This document shows, piece after piece, positions 22,615 through 30,668 of a stretch of 64,000 nucleotides of DNA. Below the pieces are notes generated by a model. It was not told the DNA's origin, did no database searches, and saw only the letters and a program-made list of their open reading frames with translations. This DNA is from UBA11524 sp964464815 (lineage in GTDB: Bacteria; Bacillota; Clostridia; Christensenellales; Aristaeellaceae). The stretch lies in contig CAYXHF010000007.1 of the NCBI GenBank assembly GCA_964464815.1, forward strand, positions 12,973 through 76,972, in the 5' to 3' direction. Position numbers and translations under genes: made by a program. The stretch's first letter is position 1; every line of letters begins with the position of its first letter.

Positions 22615-23409
22615 TTATTCGGTCCGTGCGGTTTGTGCCGGATGCTGCTTGCCCTGTACGTCGATAGTTGTGTTTCCCTTGAGCAGCAGTTCCCCAACGG
22701 GGATGAGGGAAAGCCCCTGCTCCTGGTAGGATTTCAGAATAGTTGGCAAAGCGTCAAGTATATACTTGGAATCGTTGTGGAACAGGACGATGTCACCAGG
22801 GACAACATTGCTTGTGGCCCGGCGGATGAGATCATCGACGCCTTTGTTTTTCCAGTCCAACGAATCGACGCTCCATTGCACGACTTCGTAGCCTTCACTC
22901 CGCGCCACGCTGACCACGGCGTTGTTGTAATCGCCGTAGGGCGGACGGAAGAGTGTTGGGGTTTCACCAGTGATGGCTTTGAGCTTGCTGGCCATGTCGT
23001 TTAGCTCCTGCCGCATGCGGCTTTCGCTGATTTGCGTCATGTGCGGATGCTTGGCGGAGTGATTTCCGATTTCGTGTCCGCGGTCGTGAATCTCCTTGAC
23101 CAGCTCCGGGTATTTGTCAACCCAGATGCCAACCAGGAAGAACGTGGCCTTCACGTCATATTCGTCCAGCAAATCGAGGATGCGGATGGTCTGATCTCCA
23201 CCCCATGATGCATCAAAGGAGATAGAGATGGCGTTATCCTCGCGCTCAACAGAATAGACGGGCAGGATGCGCTTCACGGCCAGTACGGTGGTTGCCTGCT
23301 GATGCAGTGGCCCAGCGTAGCAAACAACGAGCAGCGCCAGCACAATGCCCAAGGCGGTGTGTGCTTTCCATCCACGGAGAAGCGGAGTGCGTGCAGTGGA
23401 TTGGGTCAT
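22615..23409 (-). CDS. pdaB: Sporulation polysaccharide deacetylase PdaB-like
   Basis: PdaB-type proteins belong to the NodB polysaccharide deacetylases and are required to keep spore peptidoglycan intact. The 264-aa protein has an N-terminal membrane anchor (about residues 18-35) and then the NodB motifs: ISISFDASWGG (motif 1 in PdaB form), GNHSAKHPHM (motif 2 metal His pair), RPPYGDYN (motif 3), VQWSVDSLDW (motif 4) and IVLFHND (motif 5). GGAAGG precedes ATG 23409-23407. It is followed by the SSB-like gene. Sporulation-specific control is expected from the family, but no clear sigma-E site was found. Confidence 0.9.
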   Translation of the reverse strand: MTQSTARTPLLRGWKAHTALGIVLALLVVCYAGPLHQQATTVLAVKRILPVYSVEREDNAISISFDASWGGDQTIRILDLLDEYDVKATFFLVGIWVDKYPELVKEIHDRGHEIGNHSAKHPHMTQISESRMRQELNDMASKLKAITGETPTLFRPPYGDYNNAVVSVARSEGYEVVQWSVDSLDWKNKGVDDLIRRATSNVVPGDIVLFHNDSKYILDALPTILKSYQEQGLSLIPVGELLLKGNTTIDVQGKQHPAQTARTE

Positions 23410-23785
23410 AGCTTGCCTTCCATCCTTTCATAGCGTATGGCGCAATGAGGGCGAATAGAATATGCCCAGCGCCCCTTCGGCAAAAGCTCCATCATCCTGA
23501 CAAAAGTGTACAGAATGTGCTGGATGCCTCTGGTTGGCAAACTGTATGCTGACCCGTAAGCGAATATACAACGTATGTCGGTGCGAAAATTCTACTAAAA
23601 CAGAATGAATACTCCACACCTTTTATATCATACCATAAAACTGTGTTTTTGTGATGAAGAATATGAAAACAATTCGTGAAATTCCATCGGGGGGGGGTAA
23701 AATGTTGACTGACTGTTATAAATTTCAGCGACGAAATAAGGAAAAATCATGCACGATAAGGCAGAATATGAGAAATTTCAAAAAA
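23410..23785. other. Gene-free stretch between pdaB and groEL
   Basis: About 375 bases, AT-richer than the surroundings. The pdaB ribosome-binding site lies at its left end. It includes a run of nine G residues (23689-23697), easily miscounted in sequencing. No riboswitch, tRNA, repeat or convincing small gene was recognised. Confidence 0.6.
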
Positions 23786-23825
23786 AACAAAAAATACTGC
23801 GCCCTGCCAAGAGGACAGGACGCAG
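23786..23825 (-). terminator. Terminator of groES-groEL
   Basis: On the minus strand CTGCGTCCTG pairs with CAGGGCGCAG and is followed by TATTTTTTG. Confidence 0.85.
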
Positions 23826-23848
23826 CAATTTTTTTTGCTTGGGGGAGA

Positions 23849-25495
23849 TTAATACATGCCGCCCATGCCAGCGCCGCCAGCGGGAGCAGCGGGTTCGGGA
23901 GCAGGAATGTCCGCCACCAGGGACTCGGTGGTCAGCACCATGGAAGCGACGGAAGCCGCATTCTGGAGTGCAGAACGAGTGACCTTGGTCGGGTCGATGA
24001 TGCCGCGCTCAATCATGTCGCAGTATTCATCGTTCAGCGCGTCGTAGCCGTAGCCGGCAATCTTCTTCGCGCTGCGCTTCTTGGCGTTCTTGATGTTCTC
24101 CACAATCACGGAGCCTTCCACGCCAGCGTTGTAGGCAATCTGACGAATCGGCTCTTCCAGCGCACGCAGGATGATCTGCACGCCGGTCTTGGCGTCGCCG
24201 GTGAACTTGGGCAGCAGGGCAGCCACGTTCTGCTGCACGCACAGCAGGGCAATGCCGCCACCGGGCACGATGCCTTCCTCGGTCGCCGCACGGGTCGCAG
24301 CCAGCGCGTCTTCGATGCGCAGCTTGCGCTCCTTCATTTCGATTTCGGTCGCCGCACCGACCTGGATGACGGCCACGCCGCCAGCCAGCTTGGCCAGACG
24401 CTCCTGGAGCTTTTCGCGGTCATAATCGCTGGTCGTCTCGGCAATCTGTGCCTTAATCTGGCCAACGCGCGCGGAAATCAGTTCCTTGTCGCCAACGCCG
24501 CCGACGATGGTGGTGTTCTCCTTGTTGACCTTGACCTGACGGGCCTGACCCAGCATATCGAGGGTCGCTTCCTTCAGCTCCATACCGGTCTCGGAGGAAA
24601 TCACGGTGCCACCGGTCAGGATGGCGATATCCTGCAGCATGTCCTTGCGGCGATCGCCAAAGCCAGGCGCCTTGACGGCCACGCAGGTGAAGGTGCCACG
24701 CAGCTTGTTGACAACCAGCGTGGACAGCGCCTCGCCCTCAACATCCTCAGCGATGATGAGCAGCTTCTTGCCCATCTGCACCACCTGCTCCAGCAGGGGC
24801 AGGATTTCCTGAATGACGGAAATCTTCTTGTCGGTAATCAGAATCAGCGGATCGTCCAGAACCGCTTCCATCTTCTCGGTGTCGGTCACCATGTAGGCGG
24901 AGGCATAGCCACGGTCGAACTGCATGCCCTCAACGGTGGTCATGCCGGTGGTCATGGTCTTGCTCTCTTCCACGGTGATAACGCCGTCAGCGCCAACGGT
25001 CTCCATGGCGTCGGAAATCAGCTTGCCGATGGTCTCATCCGCAGCGGAGTTCGCGGCGACATTGGCAATCGCCTGCTTGCCGCTGATGGGCTGGGACAGA
25101 TCGCGCAGACCTTCCACAGCAGCTTCGGTCGCCGCCGCGATGCCCTTCTTGAGCACCATGGGGTTCGCACCGGCCGCCAGGTTGCGCAGACCCTCACGGA
25201 TGATGGCCTGAGCCAGCAGGGTAGCGGTGGTGGTGCCGTCGCCAGCCACGTCGTTGGTCTTGGTGGAAACTTCCTTGACCAGCTGAGCGCCCATGTTCTC
25301 AAAGGGGTCTTCCAGCTCGATTTCCTTGGCGATGGTCACACCGTCGTTGGTGATCAGGGGAGCGCCGTACTTCTTGTCCAGCACGACATTGCGACCCTTC
25401 GGGCCCAGGGTAATCTTGACGGTGTCAGCCAGCGCATTAACGCCCTTTTCCAGGCTGCGGCGAGCCTGCTCACCATACTGAATCTGCTTAGCCAT
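23849..25495 (-). CDS. groEL: 60-kDa chaperonin GroEL
   Basis: GroEL forms the double-ring chaperonin that folds cytosolic proteins with ATP and the GroES lid. The 548-aa protein has the standard start MAKQIQYGEQARRSLEKG, TLGPKGRNVVLDKK, the ATP-site VAGDGTTTATLLAQ, an AAATEEGIVPGGGIAL-type signature and the Gly/Met-rich C-terminus GGAGMGGMY. It lies 46 bases after groES in the same CIRCE-controlled operon, with a strong terminator behind it. Confidence 0.98.
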   Translation of the reverse strand: MAKQIQYGEQARRSLEKGVNALADTVKITLGPKGRNVVLDKKYGAPLITNDGVTIAKEIELEDPFENMGAQLVKEVSTKTNDVAGDGTTTATLLAQAIIREGLRNLAAGANPMVLKKGIAAATEAAVEGLRDLSQPISGKQAIANVAANSAADETIGKLISDAMETVGADGVITVEESKTMTTGMTTVEGMQFDRGYASAYMVTDTEKMEAVLDDPLILITDKKISVIQEILPLLEQVVQMGKKLLIIAEDVEGEALSTLVVNKLRGTFTCVAVKAPGFGDRRKDMLQDIAILTGGTVISSETGMELKEATLDMLGQARQVKVNKENTTIVGGVGDKELISARVGQIKAQIAETTSDYDREKLQERLAKLAGGVAVIQVGAATEIEMKERKLRIEDALAATRAATEEGIVPGGGIALLCVQQNVAALLPKFTGDAKTGVQIILRALEEPIRQIAYNAGVEGSVIVENIKNAKKRSAKKIAGYGYDALNDEYCDMIERGIIDPTKVTRSALQNAASVASMVLTTESLVADIPAPEPAAPAGGAGMGGMY

Positions 25496-25541
25496 AATAA
25501 TTACTTCCTTTCATAATAAGTGGGGGAGAAGCGGTTTGTGC

Positions 25542-25826
25542 TTATTCCACCACGGCCAGAATGTCGCTCTGGCGGACAATAATGAGTTCCTCGCCTTCAA
25601 CCTTGACTTCCGTGCCGGCGTACTTGCTGTAGATGACCTTCTGACCAGCCGTCACCTGCATCTTGATTTCCTTGCCGTCCACATTGCCGCCAGGACCAAC
25701 AGCAACAACAACCGCAATCTGCGGATTTTCCTTCGCTGCGCTGGTCAGAATCAGGCCAGACTTGGTCGTTTCCTCGGCTTCAACATTCTTGATGACAACG
25801 CGGTCACCCAAAGGCTTCACGGTCAT
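25542..25826 (-). CDS. groES: 10-kDa co-chaperonin GroES
   Basis: GroES caps the GroEL ring. The 94-aa protein has the conserved PLGDRVVIKNVEAEETTKSG start, the mobile-loop region GLILTSAAKENPQ and VGPGG..DGKEI, and the C-terminal YAGTEVKVEGEELIIVRQSDILAV. ATG 25826-25824 has AGGAGGA upstream; the longer frame from 25871 starts inside CIRCE and is not GroES-like. Promoter and CIRCE operator lie at 25865-25932. Confidence 0.97.
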   Translation of the reverse strand: MTVKPLGDRVVIKNVEAEETTKSGLILTSAAKENPQIAVVVAVGPGGNVDGKEIKMQVTAGQKVIYSKYAGTEVKVEGEELIIVRQSDILAVVE

Positions 25827-25864
25827 AGTGTCATGTCCTCCTTGTAATTGTGTGTTTGCGATTG

Positions 25865-25891
25865 TTAGCACTCAATTCGTTTGAGTGCTAA
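25865..25891. promoter_or_regulatory. CIRCE operator (HrcA binding site)
   Basis: TTAGCACTC (25865-25873), nine-base spacer, GAGTGCTAA (25883-25891): a perfect CIRCE inverted repeat between the groES promoter and gene. HrcA represses here until heat stress. hrcA is not in the window. Confidence 0.97.
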
Positions 25892-25903
25892 TCAACAGTA
25901 GTT

Positions 25904-25932
25904 ATTATGTACCAAAACGCCCAGAGTTGCAA
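25904..25932 (-). promoter_or_regulatory. Sigma-A promoter of groES-groEL
   Basis: Minus strand TTGCAA (25932-25927), 17-bp spacer, CATAAT (25909-25904). Transcription would start just before CIRCE. Confidence 0.75.
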
Positions 25933-26050
25933 GCGAACATGCGTTCTAAATACGAAAAAATTTCTGCAAATGGTGGAAAAGTGGCATCCGACTACCCAAA
26001 AGGACGGAAATGTGCTACAATATCGGGGCAATGAAGGAGGTTTTCACCCG

Positions 26051-27103
26051 ATGAGCAATGAAATTTCGACCCTGCTGCTGCGCTGGTATGATGTGCATGC
26101 GCGCGTGCTGCCTTGGCGTGGGATTCACGACCCGTATCGCACATGGGTGAGCGAAACGATGCTACAGCAGACGCGTGTGGAGACGGTGCGTGGCTACTAC
26201 GATCGCTTCCTGGCGGCGTTTCCGACGGTGCAGGCGCTGGCGGAGGCGCAGGAGGATGAGGTGCTCAAGCTCTGGGAAGGACTCGGGTATTATTCCCGTG
26301 CGCGGAATCTGCATCAGGCGGCGCAGCAGGTCGTGCGTGATTTCGGCGGCGTGATTCCTGCTCATCCTGAAAAATTGCTTCAACTAAAGGGGATAGGTGC
26401 CTACACCGCGGGCGCAATTGCCAGCATCGCGTATGACATACCGGTGCCGGCGGTGGATGGCAATGTGATTCGCGTCGTGTCGCGCCTGAAGGGCATTCGC
26501 GAGAATGTCGGCATTCCGTCTGTGCGCCGCCGGATTGAAGCGGAGGCGGCGTCGTTGGTGGACAGGGAACGTCCGGGTGATTATAACCAGGCGGTCATGG
26601 ATCTGGGTTCGTCCATCTGTACGCCGGGCACGCCGGATTGTGAACGCTGCCCGCTGCGGGCACATTGTGATGCCTGCGCCGCCGAGGATGCGGAGGAATT
26701 GCCCATCCTGCCGCAGAAGAATCCGCCTAAGCAGCTGCCATGGGACGTGCTACTGATTTTCAGCGGCAATCGCATCCTGATGCGCCAGCGGACGGAGGCA
26801 CTGCTGCGCGGCATGTGGGTGTTCCCGATGCTGCCTGGCCATGCGCAGGAGGCGGAATGGGACGCATTTGGCGCGCATTTCGGCCTGACGGTGCAAAATG
26901 TGCGCTTCCTGGGGGACGCCAAGCACGTCTTTACCCATCAAATTTGGCAGATGAAGCGCTATGCCATGACGACGGATGCGCAAAAACCGCCGCGTGGCTA
27001 TCAATTTGTTACAATATCAGAAATGAATCAATTGGCCATTCCGACGGCAATGAAAGCTGCATGCGAAGATATACGAAAAATTTTCGGAACAAATGAGAAA
27101 TAA
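26051..27103 (+). CDS. mutY: Adenine DNA glycosylase MutY
   Basis: MutY removes adenine mispaired with 8-oxoguanine. The 350-aa protein has WVSETMLQQTRVETV, the HhH segment LKGIGAYTAGAIASIAYD, the catalytic Asp region PAVDGNVIRVVSRL, the Fe-S pattern C-x6-C-x2-C-x5-C (CTPGTPDCERCPLRAHC), and a C-terminal NUDIX-like domain for 8-oxoG (HVFTHQIWQMKRY). AAGGAGG lies 10 bases before ATG 26051; upstream in-frame sequence has no family match. A -10-like TACAAT lies at 26016-26021, but no good -35 was seen. Monocistronic, divergent from groES. Confidence 0.95.
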   Translation: MSNEISTLLLRWYDVHARVLPWRGIHDPYRTWVSETMLQQTRVETVRGYYDRFLAAFPTVQALAEAQEDEVLKLWEGLGYYSRARNLHQAAQQVVRDFGGVIPAHPEKLLQLKGIGAYTAGAIASIAYDIPVPAVDGNVIRVVSRLKGIRENVGIPSVRRRIEAEAASLVDRERPGDYNQAVMDLGSSICTPGTPDCERCPLRAHCDACAAEDAEELPILPQKNPPKQLPWDVLLIFSGNRILMRQRTEALLRGMWVFPMLPGHAQEAEWDAFGAHFGLTVQNVRFLGDAKHVFTHQIWQMKRYAMTTDAQKPPRGYQFVTISEMNQLAIPTAMKAACEDIRKIFGTNEK

Positions 27104-27305
27104 ATTTCGGAAAAGTGGGAAAAATTGAAATTTGAAAAAAGAAAATTTTTCAAATGCACACCTACTTTTTGAACGAAAAATGGGTAGTGACAAAAGTAAT
27201 TACGAAATAACTCGATAGAAAGTATTTGGAAAGCTAATCTAAATTCCACCAGTCGGCACAAAAAATGGCGTATACAAACAGAAATGCTTTGGAAAGTGCT
27301 TCCAC

Positions 27306-27343
27306 GAAAAAATCCTGCCAGCAAAAACTGACAGGATTTTTTT
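27306..27343. terminator. Bidirectional terminator between mutY and the thioesterase gene
   Basis: AAAAAATCCTG-CAG pairs with CTG-CAGGATTTTTTT with a small bulge; A and T runs flank it on both sides. The 200 bases between mutY and this hairpin are AT-rich and show no gene. Confidence 0.85.
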
Positions 27344-27356
27344 GTCCCCTGAAGGA

Positions 27357-28088
27357 TTACAGCGGACGAAGTATGCCACCGATATCGAAGTGGCGCTTGT
27401 CACCCTCGAAGCCGCAGAAGGAGAAATCATCGCCCAAACGGCGCAGCTCCGTGCGGATGGTCTGGTTGGGCATCACCTCGGCATCATAATTGACGGCGAA
27501 GTGGCTCAGTGTGCAGCCATGCATACCATCAACACCCAGCGCATCACAGCACCAGTCGAGATAGCGCGTGTTGTTGACATGGCCGTTGAAGTCAATGTCG
27601 CTATAACGCGGCTGACGGATGTCGGTTTGCAAGGTGCCGGAAATCTCTGTCACGGCAGCAGGCAGACCAAGCGGCGCCAACAGGTCGGAGTTATCGGGAA
27701 TGTGGGATTGCACCAGGTCGGGCTTAATCATGTGGCGCGTGCCAAAGTCCAGCAGCACCCACAGGGACGCCGCGCGGCCCATTTCAATGCCGTTTGCATC
27801 GCGGAAAATAAAATAGCGCGGGAAAAAGCAACGGCGTGTGGGCATCGGGAAGGTTTCCACGGAGTAGGATTCTTCAAAGCCCGGATAGCGATCCATGTCC
27901 ACCTCCACGCGGGTGAGCACCCATGTGGCATTCTTGACCAGCAGGGCGTTACGGCCGATTCCGAGACGCTCGGAGTGCTGGCCGGCGGCCTCCTGCATGA
28001 CCTCCAGCAGGGCACTGGGCTTCATGCGGGCGTTCAGATCAAGCTGATAGGAATGGACGGTCAGTTCTTCTTTGTACGTTTTCAGCAT
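27357..28088 (-). CDS. Acyl-ACP thioesterase (FatA/FatB-like)
   Basis: A predicted acyl-[acyl carrier protein] thioesterase that releases free fatty acids. The 243-aa protein is a double hotdog fold: N-terminal MLKTYKEELTVHSYQLDLNAR with an LLEVMQEAAGQHSE segment, LVKNATWVLTRVEVDM, and the second hotdog with the family catalytic pattern DIDFNGHVNNTRYLDW (Asn-x-His-x-Asn). This class is widespread in Clostridia. ATG 28088-28086 is chosen on family alignment; AAAGGA is somewhat distant, so the start is less certain. Promoter at 28166-28194. Monocistronic. Confidence 0.92.
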   Translation of the reverse strand: MLKTYKEELTVHSYQLDLNARMKPSALLEVMQEAAGQHSERLGIGRNALLVKNATWVLTRVEVDMDRYPGFEESYSVETFPMPTRRCFFPRYFIFRDANGIEMGRAASLWVLLDFGTRHMIKPDLVQSHIPDNSDLLAPLGLPAAVTEISGTLQTDIRQPRYSDIDFNGHVNNTRYLDWCCDALGVDGMHGCTLSHFAVNYDAEVMPNQTIRTELRRLGDDFSFCGFEGDKRHFDIGGILRPL

Positions 28089-28165
28089 AGGACAAAATGG
28101 TTTCCTTTCTACCGTGCGCCAATGGCACACTGGTGTTTCTGGCGGAATAGATACCGCCTATGCCT

Positions 28166-28194
28166 ATTATACGCTTTTGCGTGCGTTTTGGCAA
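28166..28194 (-). promoter_or_regulatory. Sigma-A promoter of the acyl-ACP thioesterase gene
   Basis: Minus strand TTGCCA (28194-28189), 17-bp spacer, TATAAT (28171-28166). A small inverted repeat GGCGG/CCGCC (28141-28158) lies in the leader just downstream. Confidence 0.75.
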
Positions 28195-28289
28195 GACAAG
28201 GAAGGAGAATCTGTCAACTGGCGGGCGATTTCCGGCACAGAAAAAGCCGCCGCATTTTTTGCAAACGCGACAGCTTTTCGGGAACGGAA

Positions 28290-28538
28290 TTAGTCCTGCT
28301 TGTTATGCAGCTCAGCCAGGCATGCCTTGCAGACGAGCTTGCCCTTGTAGGGCACAACGTCACGCGCGTCGGAGCAGAAGATGCAGCTGGGATGGTACTT
28401 CTTGAGGATGATTTCATCGCCCTCAACGTAGATTTCCAGCATGTCCTTCACGCCGATGTTCATGGTTCTACGCAATTCGATGGGCAGAACGATACGACCC
28501 AGCGTATCCAATTGACGAACGACACCAGTGGATTTCAT
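28290..28538 (-). CDS. AbrB-type transition-state regulator with C-terminal Cys pairs
   Basis: An 82-aa DNA-binding protein. Residues 1-50 are the swapped-hairpin AbrB domain (GVVRQLDTLGRIVLPIELRRTMNI, shortened here: VVRQLDTLGRIVLPIELRR). The C-terminal part has two Cys pairs, CIFC and CKAC, likely a small zinc site, as seen in AbrB/Abh-type proteins of Clostridia. AbrB proteins repress growth-phase and sporulation genes. GGGAG precedes ATG 28538-28536. It has its own promoter (28646-28674). Confidence 0.92.
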   Translation of the reverse strand: MKSTGVVRQLDTLGRIVLPIELRRTMNIGVKDMLEIYVEGDEIILKKYHPSCIFCSDARDVVPYKGKLVCKACLAELHNKQD

Positions 28539-28645
28539 GATGAACTCTCCCTTCCGTTGAACAAAAGCTTATAAAAAACAACGACGATATGAGATTACAA
28601 CACATTCCTGCACAACGTGCTGCAATTCCACATATTGCATTTTCT

Positions 28646-28674
28646 ATTTTAGCTTTCTTTCTAATGTTTGTCAA
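28646..28674 (-). promoter_or_regulatory. Sigma-A promoter of the AbrB-type gene
   Basis: Minus strand TTGACA (28674-28669), 17-bp spacer, TAAAAT (28651-28646). Leader of about 105 bases. Confidence 0.8.
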
Positions 28675-28781
28675 GTATTATTTTGTCATTTGTTACAGAA
28701 CGAAACGGTAAAATGTCAGGAATTGGCCGAAAACAAAAAGTGTATGCTTTCGTAACAATAAAAGTGATGGGAGGCGAAATG

Positions 28782-29432
28782 ATGCAGGGTGTTTTCTGGT
28801 CGATGGTGGTGCTGTCCATTCTGACGGCCTTCACACAGGGAAAGGCGCAGGAGACAAGTGCGGCGCTATTGGAGAGTGCGCAGGGCAGCATGAAGATGAT
28901 GCTGACGATGCTGGGCAGCATGGCACTATGGAGCGGACTGATGGAAATTCTGGTGCAGAGCGGTGACGTGCGCCGGATGGGACGCCTGCTGCGCCGGATG
29001 CTGGGCAGGACGCGCATCCCGGATGAAAGCGCACTGGACGATGTGGGGATGAATCTGGCGGCGAACATGCTGGGCTTGGGCAATGCGGCGACGCCAGCGG
29101 GCATCCGCGCGGCACAGAAGCTGGCGGCGCAGGGCGAAAGCGGCTTGCGGATGCTGGCAATGCTTCTGGTGGTGAACAATTCCAGCGTGCAGATTCTGCC
29201 GACAACGGTCATGACGCTGCGTCAGGCGGCAGGTGCGGCGAATCCTGCGGACATCTGGGGCGTGACGATGATGTCCTCAGGCGCGGCTACGGTGACGGCA
29301 ATCGTGCTGATGATGCTCTGTCACAGCATGCAGGACAGGCGAAGGAGGCGACAAAATGCAGCATGTGGCGGAGCTGCTTCTGCTGAGTGTCGTGCTGTGC
29401 ATCATGGTGCGCGGCAGGAGCAAGGGCGTTGA
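28782..29432 (+). CDS. spmA: Spore maturation protein A
   Basis: SpmA is a nucleoside-transporter-gate family membrane protein needed with SpmB for dehydration of the spore core. The 216-aa protein has several hydrophobic segments, GLMEILVQSGDV, and the signature LGLGNAATPAGIRA and VVNNSSVQILPTT. GGGAGG is 7 bases before ATG 28782 (an ATG three bases earlier is too close). The C-terminus is unusual: after DRRRRRQ it runs another 25 residues (NAACGG..., Ala/Gly/Arg-rich) overlapping spmB by 77 bases, so the protein is longer than the usual 196 or so. That tail does not look like a family domain. Confidence 0.9.
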   Translation: MQGVFWSMVVLSILTAFTQGKAQETSAALLESAQGSMKMMLTMLGSMALWSGLMEILVQSGDVRRMGRLLRRMLGRTRIPDESALDDVGMNLAANMLGLGNAATPAGIRAAQKLAAQGESGLRMLAMLLVVNNSSVQILPTTVMTLRQAAGAANPADIWGVTMMSSGAATVTAIVLMMLCHSMQDRRRRRQNAACGGAASAECRAVHHGARQEQGR

Positions 29433-29862
29433 TGTATACGGCGCGTTCGTTCACGGGGCGCGTCATGGTGCGGAAAGCGCATGGGGATTGCTGGCGCCAA
29501 TGAGCGCGATGCTGCTGATGCTATCGCTGATGCAGGCATCAGGGCTGACGGAGCTGCTGGTGCGGCTGGCGTCGCCCATTACGAGCTGCCTGCATCTGCC
29601 GCAGGAGGCCGCGCCGATGCTGATTTTGCGCCCGCTGAGCGGCTCTGGTGCGTTGGCGGCGATGCAGGGGATTTTCGAGCAATGCGGTGTGGACAGCCGT
29701 GCTGGACGCGTGGCGGCGGTGCTCATGGGGTCGAGCGAAACAATCGTCTACACCATGACGGTGTATCTTGGCGCGGCGAATGTCAAAAAGCTGCCGGGCG
29801 TGTGGGGGATATCGCTGATATCGTTCCTTGTGGGTGCGCTGGTGTGCGGATGGATGCTTTGA
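29356..29862 (+). CDS. spmB: Spore maturation protein B
   Basis: Partner of SpmA in spore-core dehydration; also of the nucleoside-transporter-gate family. The 168-aa protein has hydrophobic helices, GAFVHGARHGAESAWGLLAPM, a RPLSGSGALAAMQGIF motif, and MGSSETIVYTMTVYLGAANVKK. AAGGAGG lies eight bases before ATG 29356, within spmA. Overlap of 77 bases with spmA indicates coupled translation. No terminator was seen directly behind it; the HutP-like gene has its own promoter 35 bases later. Confidence 0.93.
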   Translation: MQHVAELLLLSVVLCIMVRGRSKGVDVYGAFVHGARHGAESAWGLLAPMSAMLLMLSLMQASGLTELLVRLASPITSCLHLPQEAAPMLILRPLSGSGALAAMQGIFEQCGVDSRAGRVAAVLMGSSETIVYTMTVYLGAANVKKLPGVWGISLISFLVGALVCGWML

Positions 29863-29896
29863 TGCAGGGACAATTGTCTTTTTTCTTGCGGATGGG

Positions 29897-29925
29897 TTGC
29901 GGGGAATGTGAAAATCATGTATAAT
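29897..29925 (+). promoter_or_regulatory. Sigma-A promoter of the HutP-like gene
   Basis: TTGCGG (29897-29902), 17-bp spacer, TATAAT (29920-29925). The leader is about 30 bases. Confidence 0.7.
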
Positions 29926-29961
29926 AGTGTGGAATGCTTACAGACAGAGAGGGCGATTCAA

Positions 29962-30381
29962 ATGCTGGAAATCATCGGCGACAGCCGCTCGGTGGCGCGG
30001 GCAGCGATTCAGCTGGCCATGACCGCCACGCGTGAGGAGGAGACGGAACTCAAAACTTCTCTTGCAGAAAAGGACATTGTGGGTGCCGCGTCTGACTTTG
30101 GTGGCGCGTTTGTGGATTCGCTGATGAAGATGATTGAACGCGCGGTGGTGGCGGCCCGCCGGGAAGGTGTCATCAACGACACGCACCGGGAGGAAGGCGC
30201 AGTCGCTGGTGCGGCACACGATGCGGTGGCGCAGGTGAGCAGCAAGGCGATGGGCTTTTCCGTGGGCGGAAAAATCGGCGTGGCGCGTTCGGGTGAGCAT
30301 GTGGCGGTGGCGGTGTTTTTCACTGTGGGCCTGGTGCATCTCAACGAGGTGGTCGTCGGCATGGGCCATCGCGCTATCTAA
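29962..30381 (+). CDS. HutP-family RNA-binding regulator
   Basis: A 139-aa protein of the HutP family. In Bacillus HutP binds L-histidine and Mg2+ and then antiterminates the hut operon by binding UAG-rich RNA. The family pattern is clear in VARAAIQLAMTATREEE, IERAVVAARREGVIND, EEGAVAGAAHDAVAQVS, GKIGVARSGEHVAVAVFF and HLNEVVVGMGHRAI. No hut gene is nearby, so its target must differ or lie elsewhere; in Clostridia the family is common without hut genes. Start ATG 29962 follows GAGAGGG; an upstream ATG (29908) lies within the promoter. Function as an RNA regulator is inferred from the family. Confidence 0.88.
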   Translation: MLEIIGDSRSVARAAIQLAMTATREEETELKTSLAEKDIVGAASDFGGAFVDSLMKMIERAVVAARREGVINDTHREEGAVAGAAHDAVAQVSSKAMGFSVGGKIGVARSGEHVAVAVFFTVGLVHLNEVVVGMGHRAI

Positions 30382-30462
30382 GGAATCTCTGAATCATTCG
30401 GCAGCACGCTAGCGGCTGAAATTCCGCTCGCTATCGTACCACCTCATTTATTCAGAGCTTCC
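30382..30462. repeat. 80-bp element with imperfect terminal inverted repeats
   Basis: GGAATCTCTGAATCA (30382-30396) is matched by TTTATTCAGAGCTTCC (30447-30462) as an inverted pair with two mismatches; inside, GCTAGCGG and CCGCTCGC form a second stem. It begins directly after the stop codon of the HutP-like gene. A 14-base match to its left end (AATCTCTGAATCA) occurs at 44867-44879 after the aldo/keto reductase gene. MITE-like; might also act as a terminator, although no T-run follows. Confidence 0.6.
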
Positions 30463-30466
30463 CTAA

Positions 30467-30628
30467 TACTAATTTGCATCTAAACCATGTCATTTGCGCA
30501 GTGTCTTTTCCGTTCTGGCTTTGTTTCGTTCCGCTCGCGCGTACCTCCAGTACGCCTCGCTACACTCAGCTTTGCCAGAACAAAAAATCCACTATGCTCG
30601 GTGCCGTGCTTTAGACGTAGAGTTAGTA
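30467..30628. repeat. TACTAAT palindromic element, copy A (long, inverted orientation)
   Basis: Left end TACTAATTTGCATCTAAACC, right end TTTAGACGTAGAGTTAGTA: imperfect inverted repeats. Read on the minus strand it aligns with copies B (40884) and C (53628). It holds an extra internal stem-loop bounded by GTTCTGGC and GCCAGAAC that the other copies lack. It lies between the HutP-like gene and cmk, with no coding capacity. Confidence 0.8.
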
Positions 30629-30668
30629 TGACATCAACATACGATAAACGAAGGAGAATAGAGGACAT

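Noticed and set aside
23410..23520. Sigma-E or sigma-G promoter for pdaB
   Set aside because: CATATTCT resembles a -10, but no matching -35 was found at the right distance.
23651..25516. Open frame of about 620 codons antisense to groEL
   Set aside because: Shadow of the GC-rich groEL codons; composition (His, Gly, Leu) is typical of antisense frames and no domain is visible.
27121..27160. Inverted repeat TTTGAAAAA/TTTTTCAAA as a terminator of mutY
   Set aside because: AT-only stem of low stability and no T-run; the GC-containing hairpin at 27306-27343 is a better candidate.
28660..28781. Sigma-A or sigma-E promoter for spmA
   Set aside because: TTGTCA and TAAAAT are 20 bp apart, and no ATA-N16-18-CAT pattern was found; not called.
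29908..29961. Longer start for the HutP-like gene
   Set aside because: The extra 18 codons include the -10 box and the likely transcription start.
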